Shown here: positions 11,104 to 20,680 of the stretch, piece after piece
Layout of the letters: every line of letters starts with the position of its first letter
Position numbering within the stretch: the stretch's first letter is position 1
Source of the DNA: Calendula officinalis
Taxonomy: Eukaryota > Streptophyta > Magnoliopsida > Asterales > Asteraceae
Length of the DNA: 64,000 nucleotides
Assembly (NCBI GenBank): GCA_963853835.1
Contig: OY970820.1
Span: forward strand, 17,787,873-17,851,872
Direction: 5' to 3'
The notes under the pieces: generated by a model
Told to the model about the DNA's origin: nothing
The model's input: only the letters and a program-made list of their open reading frames with translations
Databases searched by the model: none
Position numbers and translations under genes: made by a program

Positions 11104-12480
11104 ATGATGAATTATGAGAAATATTTGGAAGTAGATGGTCGGGGTGTCAAAGTTTTCAATAACCGATTATGGATAACGAGAATCGGAGATTTGAGAATCA
11201 ATGTGTTAAAAGAGGCTCATAGTTCAAAATTCTCAATTCACCCGGGTATGAATAAAATGTACTATGATATGAGATTGGATTATTGGTGGCCGGGAATGAA
11301 GAAGGATATCGGGAAGTTTGTACAAGAATGTAATGTTTGTGCACAAGTTAAAGCCGGACATCAGAAACCCTACGGGAGTTTGCAACCACTTAGCATTCAT
11401 GTTTGGAAGTGGGAAGAAATTTCCATGGATTTGATCACCAAACTTCCAAGAACCGCTCGTCAACATGATTGTATTTGGGTGATTGTTGACCGTGTGACCA
11501 AAAGTGCACATTTCATTGCTATGAGGGAATCGGCACCGATGGATTCATGGGCACAAGTATATTTAGACGAGATAATTGCTAGACATGGTGTTCCTTTGAA
11601 GATTGTATCGGATAGGGATTCCCGATTTACATCCAATTTTTGGAGAAGTATGCAAAAAGAGTTATGATCGAAAGTAGCCCTTAGTACTGCTTATCATCCA
11701 CAGACTGATGGTCAAACCGAGAGAACGATTCAGACTTTAGAAGACATGCTTAGATCTTGCATATTAGAATTTGGTGGAAGTTGGGATAAGTATTTATCAT
11801 TGGCCGAATTTTCTTACAACAATAGTTATCACTCTTCAATCAATATGGTACCATATGAAGCATTGTACGGAAGAAAGTGTAGAACACCCTTGTGTTGGAG
11901 AGAGACCGGAGAGAAACTTTTGGTGGGACCCGAATTGATTCAAGATACTAATGATAAGATTCAAATAGTTCGGGAAAGAATGAAGACGACCCAAGATCGT
12001 CAAAAATCGTATACGGATAAAAGCAGAAAACCGATAGAGTTTGCGGTAAATGACTACGTGATGTTGAAGGTATCACCTTGGAAGGGGATTATGAGGTTTG
12101 AAAAGAAAGGGAAATTAAGTCCACGATTTATTGGACCGTTTAGAATTATAGAACGGGTCGGGAAACAAGCCTATCGACTTGAGCTACCGGAAGAGCTAGC
12201 GGGTATCCATAACATGTTTCATGTTTGTTATTTAAGAAAGAGCCTTATAGAACATGAGGAAACGGTACCATTGATCGAAGTCAAAGTCAACGAGAAATTG
12301 AGATATGTAGAAGAACCGGAAGAAATCATTGACCATAAGTCGGTCAAACTCAAGAATAGAGAAATCCCATTGGTATTGTTAAATGGAAACATCATAGAGG
12401 GCCAAATTGCACTTAGGAAAGAAGAGAAGAGATGATCAACAAATATCCATTCTTGTTCGGATCAACCTAATTTCGGGATG
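11104..12480 (+). pseudogene. Chromovirus integrase with chromodomain remnant
   Basis: The reading begins EKYLEVDGRGVKVFNNRLWI and has the HHCC zinc finger (H-x-H in HSSKFSIHPGMNKMYYD, CNVC), then the D,D,E core: SMDLITKLPR, VSDRDSRFTSNFW, AYHPQTDGQTERT. A TGA at 11665-11667 interrupts the core. The C-terminal part NMFHVCYLRKSLIEHEE leads to a chromodomain-like end: after a one-base deletion near 12378 the next frame reads VKWKHHRGPNCT followed by TAG at 12414-12416, where relatives have Trp. The chromodomain marks the Tekay/chromovirus branch. Integrase inserts the cDNA into chromatin. The flanking gag and RT lie on the other strand, which is abnormal. Confidence 0.85.
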
Positions 12481-12488
12481 AAATTCTC

Positions 12489-12504
12489 TAAAGGAGGAGG
12501 TAAT
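12489..12504 (+). other. Polypurine tract of the chromovirus
   Basis: TAAAGGAGGAGGTAAT lies immediately upstream of TGTAGCATACG, the LTR start at 12505. It is the plus-strand primer site and confirms the plus orientation of this block. Confidence 0.8.
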
Positions 12505-13040
12505 TGTAGCATACGTGTTCTATTTTGAGTATTTTTAACTGATACATTATAAATAATTGGTAAATGATAAGGTATTAGGTTTGATAGTTAGAAATATTGA
12601 TAAAAATATGTGTTTTTCGGTATTTGAATAAGTGGTATAGGTTAAAAGGGAAGAAAAGTTGAAATTTGTAGCATCTAAGAAGTTCGCAGTGCGAACCCAT
12701 AGTTCGTGGCGCGAAAAATGCACCAAAACAATCAGAAACTTCATTTAGCGACCGCGAATTTGGTCACGAACGCGAAAAATAGAGATAATTCGTGGCGCGG
12801 ACTAGCAGTTCGCAGCGCGAACTTTGAGTAGGGGAAATTCGCGGTGCGAAGTAGCAGTTCGCGGCGCGAATTCCTGCGGCCAGACCATCAAAATCGGGAT
12901 TTTTCCCCAAATTGGCTCATTTCACTTCTAAACTTTTTCCTTCTCAGGTGTTGGCGATTTTGGACGAATTTGGGTTTTCTTGGGCAGATTTTGACTAGAA
13001 ATCAAAGGGTTTTCATCACTTGTGTCTATAATTAAGCTAA
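12505..13040 (+). mobile_element. Chromovirus LTR, proximal part only, inverted relative to neighbours
   Basis: Starts TGTAGCATACGTG and matches, as an inverted copy, the start of the complete LTR (18362 downwards, TGTAACATACGTG). Similarity is very high for about 380 bp, with several identical blocks over 40 bp, then falls sharply after the shared GCGGCCAGACCATC (about 12890). It ends near LTR position 490, exactly complementary to the part kept at 9887-11103. It contains six GC-rich palindromes (12682-12870). Confidence 0.8.
12682..12870. repeat. Array of GTTCGCRGYGCGAAC palindromes in the LTR
   Basis: At least six imperfect copies of a 15-bp palindrome occur, e.g. GTTCGCAGTGCGAAC at 12682-12696, then near 12711, 12788, 12807, 12836 and 12855. 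The same array is found inverted in the complete LTR (18029-18185), and related copies lie in the solo LTR (42530-42690). They stand out in AT-rich DNA and contain CGCG cores. A role as enhancer or repressor-binding array is inference. Confidence 0.75.
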
Positions 13041-15840
13041 TTCATCATTTTCCAAATACATCTACATCATTAACAATAAGCATATGAAATACCTTTACTC
13101 AACAAGTAACTTCAATCTTACTCGATCATTCAAACTAGCCAAAATTCATATCAACTGCAATTCCTCAATTTATACCATGATCAAAATCAATCACTTATTT
13201 TATATGTGAAATTAATACTACATTCTTTGACCGATTCACTTTTAACCAAATTATTTCTCTAACGGGTCAAAACCATACTATTTCAAAATTTACTATTTAA
13301 CTAGTTACATTCTAACCAAACTGATGCCCATATATTGACAGATTCATGCTTAACCGATTCTTACTTAAAACGGGCCAAATTCTTAATATTATCATAAATA
13401 CTTAACAATTAATTTAATAAATACAATATTCATTAATTATATACCTCTTTCAATTTTCTTCATATTCTTAACCATGTTGACTTTGACTTCAGTCAATTTC
13501 AATCAAATGAACCATTTCACAAAATATATCCAAACTTTCGTTCTATTCCTTCCTAGGTATAAAATTGGTCTTTCATATCAATTCCATATACTTAATTCAA
13601 ATTACTTAATCGATATTCAACTTTTCACTCATTATTTGCGATTAGTCGGCATTCCTTCATCTAAATTTCAACACATGTTCATTTGCATCAAGCACTTACC
13701 CTGCATTAAACTCATTTCAATTTCTTAGACATCTTTAAACCATTCATTAATATCATAATAAACCATAATCTATAAAATCAACTCGGTTTTTGAAAACTTC
13801 CCCACTACCAATTACTTTGTTCCCAAACTATTCCTCAGAACGGATTAAATATTTATGCCATTATAAAAAAAATTCTTAATTTATACTATTGCCAAAGTCA
13901 AATTTGGATCTCAAATACATGGTCAAAACTTCGTACCATAACCAATTACTTGCTCTAAATGCATAGCCAAAACTTTATACTGATTCCATTTCAATTTTTA
14001 AATAATTATTTCATAATTGAATCCAAATACATGGTACAAAAATTTATGTTTAACTAATTGCATTATAACCACCTTAATATCCCCATTATATTCAATTCAT
14101 ACCAGTTGAGTTCCAGTTTAGTCAACATCTACTAACATGATCAAACTCCAACCTCGTATTATGACTAATCTTACCATAGTTCCTTGCTCATCCAAGTTTG
14201 CACACTTCAACAATCTTTTAGTCTTATTAATCTCAGGTTTCAAGTTTTAGCTTAGCGCCCATCTAACTCGTTGAGGATAAAAATATCATCTCCGTATGCA
14301 ATACCCATTCAAAATCACTAATACATTTACGGGAAAAGAATTACCATTTACAAGGACCAATTTGTGCGTTAATTCTCCATTCTACTATCACCTTACACAT
14401 ACTCAGGTTATTCTCCTTTCCACCAGAGTTTGATCCATTTTCTCAAAACACATAAGGTGGTCCTTAAACTTCAATATCTAATCCATTCCAAATAAATAAA
14501 ATTTAAGCTTGGAAAATTCTGTGAACACTAGATCAATATGGAAGTTGTGATTATAAATTTCAAAACTTAAATCCCTATACTCATTGTGGCCAATAGAGTT
14601 TCACTACTCACAACATCAATATATATCAGATTCATCATCGGTTAAGAAAACAATACTAAAGACCAAACGGATTCTAATGACATACAATAATCAAAATCTT
14701 CATAATCAAACAATCTACGAACGATTAGAGCATTAACAAGAAATGTACCAATTTTGATGTTTGCATCCTCGTAGGCTTCCTCAGAAGTGATTTGACCACA
14801 CAATCTTTTGTCTTAGGAACCTCCTCCTTTTTGCTTAGAGTATCCTCCATAGAAGACAAATAAACCAAAAGCTTTACTTTCGACGGCTTAATTAGAATGA
14901 GTAGAGTATTGACGCCTTTGGTACCCCAACATTCCGCAAAAGTAATAATTGTATCCTTAAACGGACAGTTAGACTTTATATGTCAGTCTTCTCCATAACC
15001 ATAACACTTCAAGGTTCACAATAATTCTCACATCGTTCATGATGAATCCTGCTTCACTGTCGACATTTACAGGAAGAATCCGACTAAAAAATTATAAAAG
15101 TTATGCTCGTAATGTATTTTTTTCACATAAACCTTACTTATGTCTGATTCGAAGAGAACTGATACTGAACGGGCGGGGAAAATACACTGTTCCATTATAT
15201 GACATTTAAATTCTGGAGTCAACACTCCACGTGGATTCAACTCAAGTTTACGCTTCCAAGCATCTTGTACAGCTTTCGCGAACAAAGGAATATCACAATT
15301 GCTAATGAAATCTTAATCTTCATACCTAAACCTTCCACATACATTTATACTTTCTTTACTCCATTTAGAATGAACTTTGTGGCAAATTGTGCCTCCTGAT
15401 TAAACACCATTTCATATTCGCCTAACTACATTGATCCTAATCTAATTTCCAAGAATTATGTCGGAAGCCTTATTCTCATATCATTAGGACAATATATATA
15501 TATACTAAACGATTCCCCAAACATTTGATACTCTTCTTCCTCACTTAAGATTTGACATGAATTATTCATGAAGTCAATGCCTTTCATTGTCTGTGTTTTC
15601 GATACACAACAATGCCTCCACGGGATCAGACACACTTGTAAATTCGGTAGCTCCACTTCTACGAAATGTTTTAATGATATCACTCCAAATTTTACAATTG
15701 AAGATTCAATCACCACTCTATTCTTCAGATTAATTTTCTCTCCTTTTCTATGTTATTCAATCAAAGAACAAACCGCATTCACAACCCTACGCATCAATCT
15801 CTCTTCACAACAGACACTTGATCCTATTCCATTTGACTAA
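13041..15840 (-). pseudogene. Heavily decayed chromovirus pol and gag
   Basis: No frame survives, but DNA similarity to the better block on the same strand is clear. 14340-14760 parallels 7920-8330 (protease and RT start), 14810-15060 parallels 8380-8640 (zinc knuckles), and 15190-15840 parallels 8870-9560 (gag core and start). The part 13041-14130, where RT should lie, is too diverged for me to align. It lies upstream of the PBS at 16111 in the correct order for the minus-strand element. It is clearly older than the 7285-9592 block. Confidence 0.65.
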
Positions 15841-16110
15841 GCGATTCAAACCTCGGGTTAAACATGAAGTTCCTCTCCTTCAGGATTCCCATGATCACGA
15901 TCACTACTTCTTTGATCCAGGATTTACTGAAATTTAAGGAAACACAATCATTTCATTAACCATACCATTTCCTATTGTTTACCCTTTACCCACATTCTAG
16001 ACTCAACCTATGGTTTGTATCCATCCTAAACCCATAACCTATACATTATACCATCGCCGCCTAAGTTTGAGTCTAAGTACCGCCATGATACCTAATTCAC
16101 TCAAACTAAT

Positions 16111-16122
16111 GCTCTGATACCA
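16111..16122 (-). other. Primer-binding site of the older chromovirus copy
   Basis: Minus strand TGGTATCAGAGC, a perfect match to the usual plant tRNA-iMet site, four bases after the LTR terminus GGTCCTTACA at 16126. Confidence 0.9.
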
Positions 16123-16125
16123 TAT

Positions 16126-18362
16126 TGTAAGGACCGGGTCAAATACCCACCAAACTAAAACTAACAATAACCCAGTAACTATCTATTTACAATTAACCAT
16201 TCAAATTCGATAACGATTATACAAAAGACAACAAGCAAGCCAAGATCTCACTACCAACAATGACTATGGATACAAATCAACTAACTACAATCAAAATACA
16301 AAACTACCCAACTCCCACATACCTAATTATATACCAAAAATATATCTTCTAAGCTTCCGATCAACTTCAAGATCCTATAAGCTTACTCTTATCTTTTCCT
16401 GTAAAAAGTTAGTCCACTAAACGGGTAAGCTACAACGAGCTTAGTGAGTTCATAAAGCACAAAATAATACTAGCATTATATACAAAACAAAGGAATAAAA
16501 CATATAAATGAGATAAACAATTCAGAGAATTCACATTATAGCAAGAACACGTCAATACATAACTAACCAAGAAGCTTTACATCTTGAAATGAGATTTTCC
16601 GAGAATCTGACGTGACCGAGTATCAACACCTATCCGAGCAACGAGACTTACTGAATGAATGACATTTAGAATACAACTACATCACGAGAATCAACAAGAG
16701 TTCGCCAAATAATAGACACAATCGAGAACTAATCACCGAGTCAATACTTCAATGGGAATCATCATATAACCGCTATAATCGGCATACAATACCACATCAT
16801 GAATCAACGAGATCTCAATACAATCCAAACGAATCAAAGTGTGTCATTCCCTCTTAGGCCATTAGGGAATGAGGCCGATGAAGTTGATCATGGCGTCCCT
16901 TAATGAACCCATGACCGCGAACTTCACCACCACGGTCCATACCACTCCTCCACCGGGTACTCCCGTGACCACCGCCCAACATATTACACGAAGTAATACT
17001 CAAGCCGTCGTGGGTCCTCACGAAACGAAATCATCTCTCAAGGAATTCATACGGGTAACTCATATACGATATCAAACGAAACAATAACAAAGATAACTCC
17101 ACGAGACCGGAGCAAGAGGATTATCACAACCCGAATCACTAATAAATGAATCTCACACAAGGGCAATCCAACCGAGACACCACACGAGGAATTTATACGA
17201 CTTGAAGCGATACCAAGTGAGACACTACAAGGGTATTCCAACAATCAATACATTTAATCAACTATTCAAACATAACATACCACAAATAATCCTATATTCT
17301 TACAATTCAATGCACATATCATGAGTTTATCAATGAGTCAATCTTCGCCTAATCATAATTTATTCAAATCATTAGAAAGACCAATTCAACGTTATAAGCA
17401 TCGCATTTGTAATAACAATAACCTAAATAACAGATAAACATATAGCATTTATGTATATATAACTACTAGTATACAATTGTACATAGATGAACTCACCTTG
17501 GATTAGCAATTCCAATTAGAAATCAAGCAATACCGATGTCACCGGTCAATGGTGTTATCACAATTCTCCCCTTGATGACCTATATAGATATACATACACT
17601 TTTATGATCATTATCAAGATTACAAGCTAAGACTACATCAATAATTGACACATTTCCCCCAAACTTGTCAAAATTCCCAAAACCCTAACTCAAATTGTTC
17701 ATAATCCAGATTTTACTAGTTATGATGGTGAATTCTAACCCAATACATCATTATATGAAGACACTATGACTAAATTTAAACTTCTAAAATCGGACCCCAA
17801 ACTAGGGTTCATAATGTTCCCCAATTTCTCCCAAAATTATACTTGCATGAAGCTAATGGGTGTTGCTTTACCTTAATATGATGATTCTATGATGAAATCC
17901 CTTTGATTTGGGTTGAAATCTGCCTTGAATCGTGGGAAATCGCCAAAAATCGCCGGAGCTTGAAGTGTTAGAAGTTTTGGGTGAAAAATGAGAAAATTGG
18001 GGTTAAAACCCGTTTTTGATGGTCTGGCCGCAAGAATTCGCGCCGCGAACTGCTACTTCGCACCGCAAATTTCCCCTATTTAAAGTTCGCGCCGCGAACT
18101 GCTAGTTCGCGGTCGCTAAATGAAGTTTCTGATTGTTTTGGTGCATTTTTCACGCCACGAACTATGGGTTCGCGCTGCGAACTTCTTATATGCTGCAATT
18201 TTCAACTTTTCTTCCCTTTTAACCTATCCCACTTATTCAAATACCGAAAAACACATATTTCTAACAATATTTCTAACTATCAAACCTAATACCTTATCAT
18301 TTACCAATTATTATATAATTTAACAATTAAAAAAATACTCAAAATAGAACACGTATGTTACA
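16126..18362 (-). mobile_element. Complete chromovirus 5' LTR (about 2.2 kb)
   Basis: On the minus strand it runs from TGTAACATACGTG (18362) to GGTCCTTACA (16126), with TG/CA ends, and is followed by the PBS. Its right border is the junction with the copia 3' ORF, which resumes at 18363. The GC-rich palindrome array lies at 18029-18185. No 3' LTR of the same orientation exists at the left border of the complex, so no target-site duplication can be read. Confidence 0.85.
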
Positions 18363-19083
18363 AGTAATCTCCAGAACACCAATGTCTGGTGAATCTTCGA
18401 AACCTTCTAAAAAGAGGAAAACAATTGAAGCTGAAATATAACCAAGGAAGAAAACAAAACAAGATATACAAATATTTGATCTTCCTATTGCTCCTCTACA
18501 AGATAATCCAATTATCAATTTGAGAGTTATTAATGATGTCATAGAAGTTATAAGAGAAGACAAAACAACTCAGAGGTTTAATGCTTGGAAACCAATGGTT
18601 ATGTCCTGCACCAGAAGTGACATTATCAAAGTTTTAGTTATTGGTAAACCAAGGATGGCAAAGAAGTCATGGAGAAACTCAGGAGCTGGATACTTAACTC
18701 AAATGATTGATGTTGCTTTCTATCCAGACAATTACCCTGAGAACTTCACTAGCACAGAAAATGTATATGCTTGGAATGTGCTACCAACAGTCAATATGTA
18801 CTTCTTTGAAAGAACAAGTAAAAAGTGTGAACTGTACTTGTATGAAAAAGAATATCCACACTCAGAAGAAACAATGTATCAGATCACCGCATGTTCATTT
18901 ATGAGACCACATGACCTTGCAATGTTTCAAGATAAGTATAATTACTTTGTGAGAAGAAATAGTAAATATATCATTGCACAGAGGAAACAACAAAACAAAC
19001 AGACTTTAGAAGGTGATCAAAGAAGAGCTAAGTTGTTAAAAGAGAAAAGAAAGAAGGAAGAAGAAGAAAAGAAACTTAGTTAA
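18363..19083 (+). pseudogene. Extra 3' ORF of the copia element, second part
   Basis: Beyond the chromovirus the copia frame resumes as SRTPMSGESSKPSKKRKTIE, hits a TAA at 18439-18441, and continues as LRVINDVIEVIREDKTTQRF, WNVLPTVNMYFFERTSKK and a basic, coiled-coil C-terminus ending EEEEKKLS at 19083. It closes 32 bp before the LTR, directly next to the polypurine tract. It belongs with 4420-7284; function unknown. Confidence 0.7.
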
Positions 19084-19102
19084 TTAAAAGTGAATTAACA
19101 AG

Positions 19103-19115
19103 TTTAGGGAGAGAT
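19103..19115 (+). other. Polypurine tract of the copia element
   Basis: TTTAGGGAGAGAT directly precedes TGTTGGGATA, the usual start of LTRs of this copia group. It marks the 3' LTR boundary. Confidence 0.8.
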
Positions 19116-19620
19116 TGTTGGGATATAAACGATTTATTACTGATACTGCAAGTAATATTGATGACTGTTACTACTGATGGTGCAGAAACACGAATTACTA
19201 CTGATCTTGGACTTATTACTGATGATCATGATTACTACTGATGACTATATTTGAAGCTGATCGTGTCCGATATCTTCGTATAGATCTTTAGAATTAATAT
19301 TTTATTGTAATTCAATTGTAATCGCTTCGTAGAATAACTAGGTTAAAGTGTTAGGCTTCAAGGACTATTATAAATAGTTCCTTACGAATTGTAAACGTAC
19401 GTGTGTATTGATCGATTATCATTAATATACATTGAAGCTTTTTGTGATAAACTATGTTCTTAATATTTCGTATTCGATTACAGTTTACATTGTTCTTAAT
19501 CAAATAACAGGAGTGTTAATCCGCTGTAACTTCTCTTTGTTAGTAGATCTGTGATTCAATAACTTGTTTGAGTTATTCGATCCTGATAGAATAGGCAATT
19601 ATTAAAAAGTGGACTAAACA
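19116..19620 (+). mobile_element. copia 3' LTR
   Basis: Starts TGTTGGGATA; a TATTATAAATAG promoter box lies at 19366-19377. The end at ACTAAACA (19620) is my best guess from the CA rule, since the 5' LTR is outside the window. Its first 130 bp contain five TTACTACTGAT-type repeats (19132-19242). Confidence 0.7.
19132..19242 (+). repeat. TTACTACTGAT repeats in the copia LTR
   Basis: Copies begin near 19136, 19168, 19195, 19213 and 19232, three of them exact TTACTACTGAT. The same motif recurs through the internal region of the element, often facing its complement to make short hairpins (1039-1060, 1983-2002, 2090-2111, 6392-6416). Confidence 0.8.
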
Positions 19621-20464
19621 TATCTTGCATCATAATTCATCTTGCAATGTGTTTAATAAATATTGATAGCATCTGTTACTAAAATAAGCATATTAGAAAT
19701 TGCAATATATCAACTTATTAAAAAAAATCAGCACACTCATCAATTCATCAGCAATATATAGTATAGGGCTGGAATCGCAAGAATACTCAGTCTCCAACTG
19801 AAAAATACCTCTCACTTCTATGTTGATCCTCATATTGCTTCAAAGTATTAAAAAGAGTTCAAGTTTTGACAAGTTTTTGGTCCAATAATATACACCCCGA
19901 AAGAAAACCCAAGGAGTTTATTCATCTATCAATGTGGGACAATTTCTCACCCATTTAATATATTTGATCTTTTTCCCAAATATCTCAATCGATAGCTGAT
20001 TCATGTCAACTCCATTTGAGACATTCTTTAGCTTGTTGCGTAGCATTCATAAAGGAGAACACAAAACCAACAATTAATTATATATAACAAATATACATAT
20101 AATTGCATGAGTACAAAGTTGATAAAAAAATCATTTTTAACATAAACAATGACATATAATTCAACCATAAAGCCATTTTAAATAGACGAATTAAATTTAT
20201 CAATTATTATATTTACATTTTGGTTAAATGAGCAAATATGTGTTTTGGGCTAATTGGATGTTGCCAAATGAACTTTAAAATACAGGAGGTCATGTGTCCT
20301 TCACTGTTTTCTTATAATCATAATATCATTTTTTTTGTTTATCAAGCTTGGGTGGAGGTTGAGTTAACGGTTAAATTATTTAAATTATATAACGAAAATT
20401 TGTTAATAAAGATTAATCTAACCAACAACGATAGTTGATGTTACATATCTAATTATGTATAACT
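19621..20464. other. Intergenic, no gene seen
   Basis: AT-rich DNA between the copia LTR and the LINE target site. Open frames are short and I recognise nothing in them. Confidence 0.5.
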
Positions 20465-20479
20465 ACAAATTTCATTTAT
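20465..20479 (+). repeat. LINE target-site duplication, left copy
   Basis: ACAAATTTCATTTAT, repeated exactly at 25889-25903 straight after the LINE 3' tail. Confidence 0.9.
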
Positions 20480-20680
20480 AAAAGAAACTAACATGGAAAC
20501 TCTCTCTCTCTCTCTCAACGTCTCTCCATTCTCCTACCATTCTTGATCATCACCCTTGCAAGCTCCCCTGTTATTGCGAGTTTTCATCCATGGATTCTTG
20601 CTTTATGATCGTTGTTTACAAGAGTGATCCTTGAATCCCTAGGGGTTGTCGTTCGTTTCTTGAGTTTTCTTATCGAGAAG

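Larger units (their letters stand above)
7285..18362. mobile_element. Rearranged Ty3/gypsy chromovirus complex inside the copia element
   Basis: Three blocks are joined. Minus strand: RT, protease, gag, PBS and the last part of an LTR (7285-11103). Plus strand: end of RNase H/integrase, chromodomain remnant, polypurine tract and the first part of an LTR (11104-13040). Minus strand: decayed pol and gag, PBS and a complete 2.2 kb LTR (13041-18362). The two partial LTRs are complementary halves that break near the same LTR position (about 490-505), which points to an inversion of 11104-13040 within an LTR. The left end has no LTR and no visible duplication, so one flank was deleted. Confidence 0.75.
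1..19620 (+). mobile_element. Decayed Ty1/copia element (SIRE/Maximus-like), interrupted by a chromovirus complex
   Basis: The order gag, zinc knuckle, protease, reverse transcriptase, RNase H, extra 3' ORF, polypurine tract and 3' LTR is visible on the plus strand. The 5' LTR and the start of gag lie left of the window. The element is continuous to about 7284, then resumes at 18363; the 11 kb between is a rearranged Ty3/gypsy complex. The extra ORF between RNase H and the 3' LTR is the layout of SIRE/Maximus-type copia elements, which is why I place it there (inference from architecture). The integrase core is deleted, and gag, pol and the 3' ORF carry frameshifts and stops, so the copy is non-autonomous. 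Confidence 0.85.

Noticed and set aside
15568..15840. Plus-strand frame in the older chromovirus gag
   Set aside because: The DNA aligns with the minus-strand gag at 9240-9560; the plus-strand frame is a shadow.
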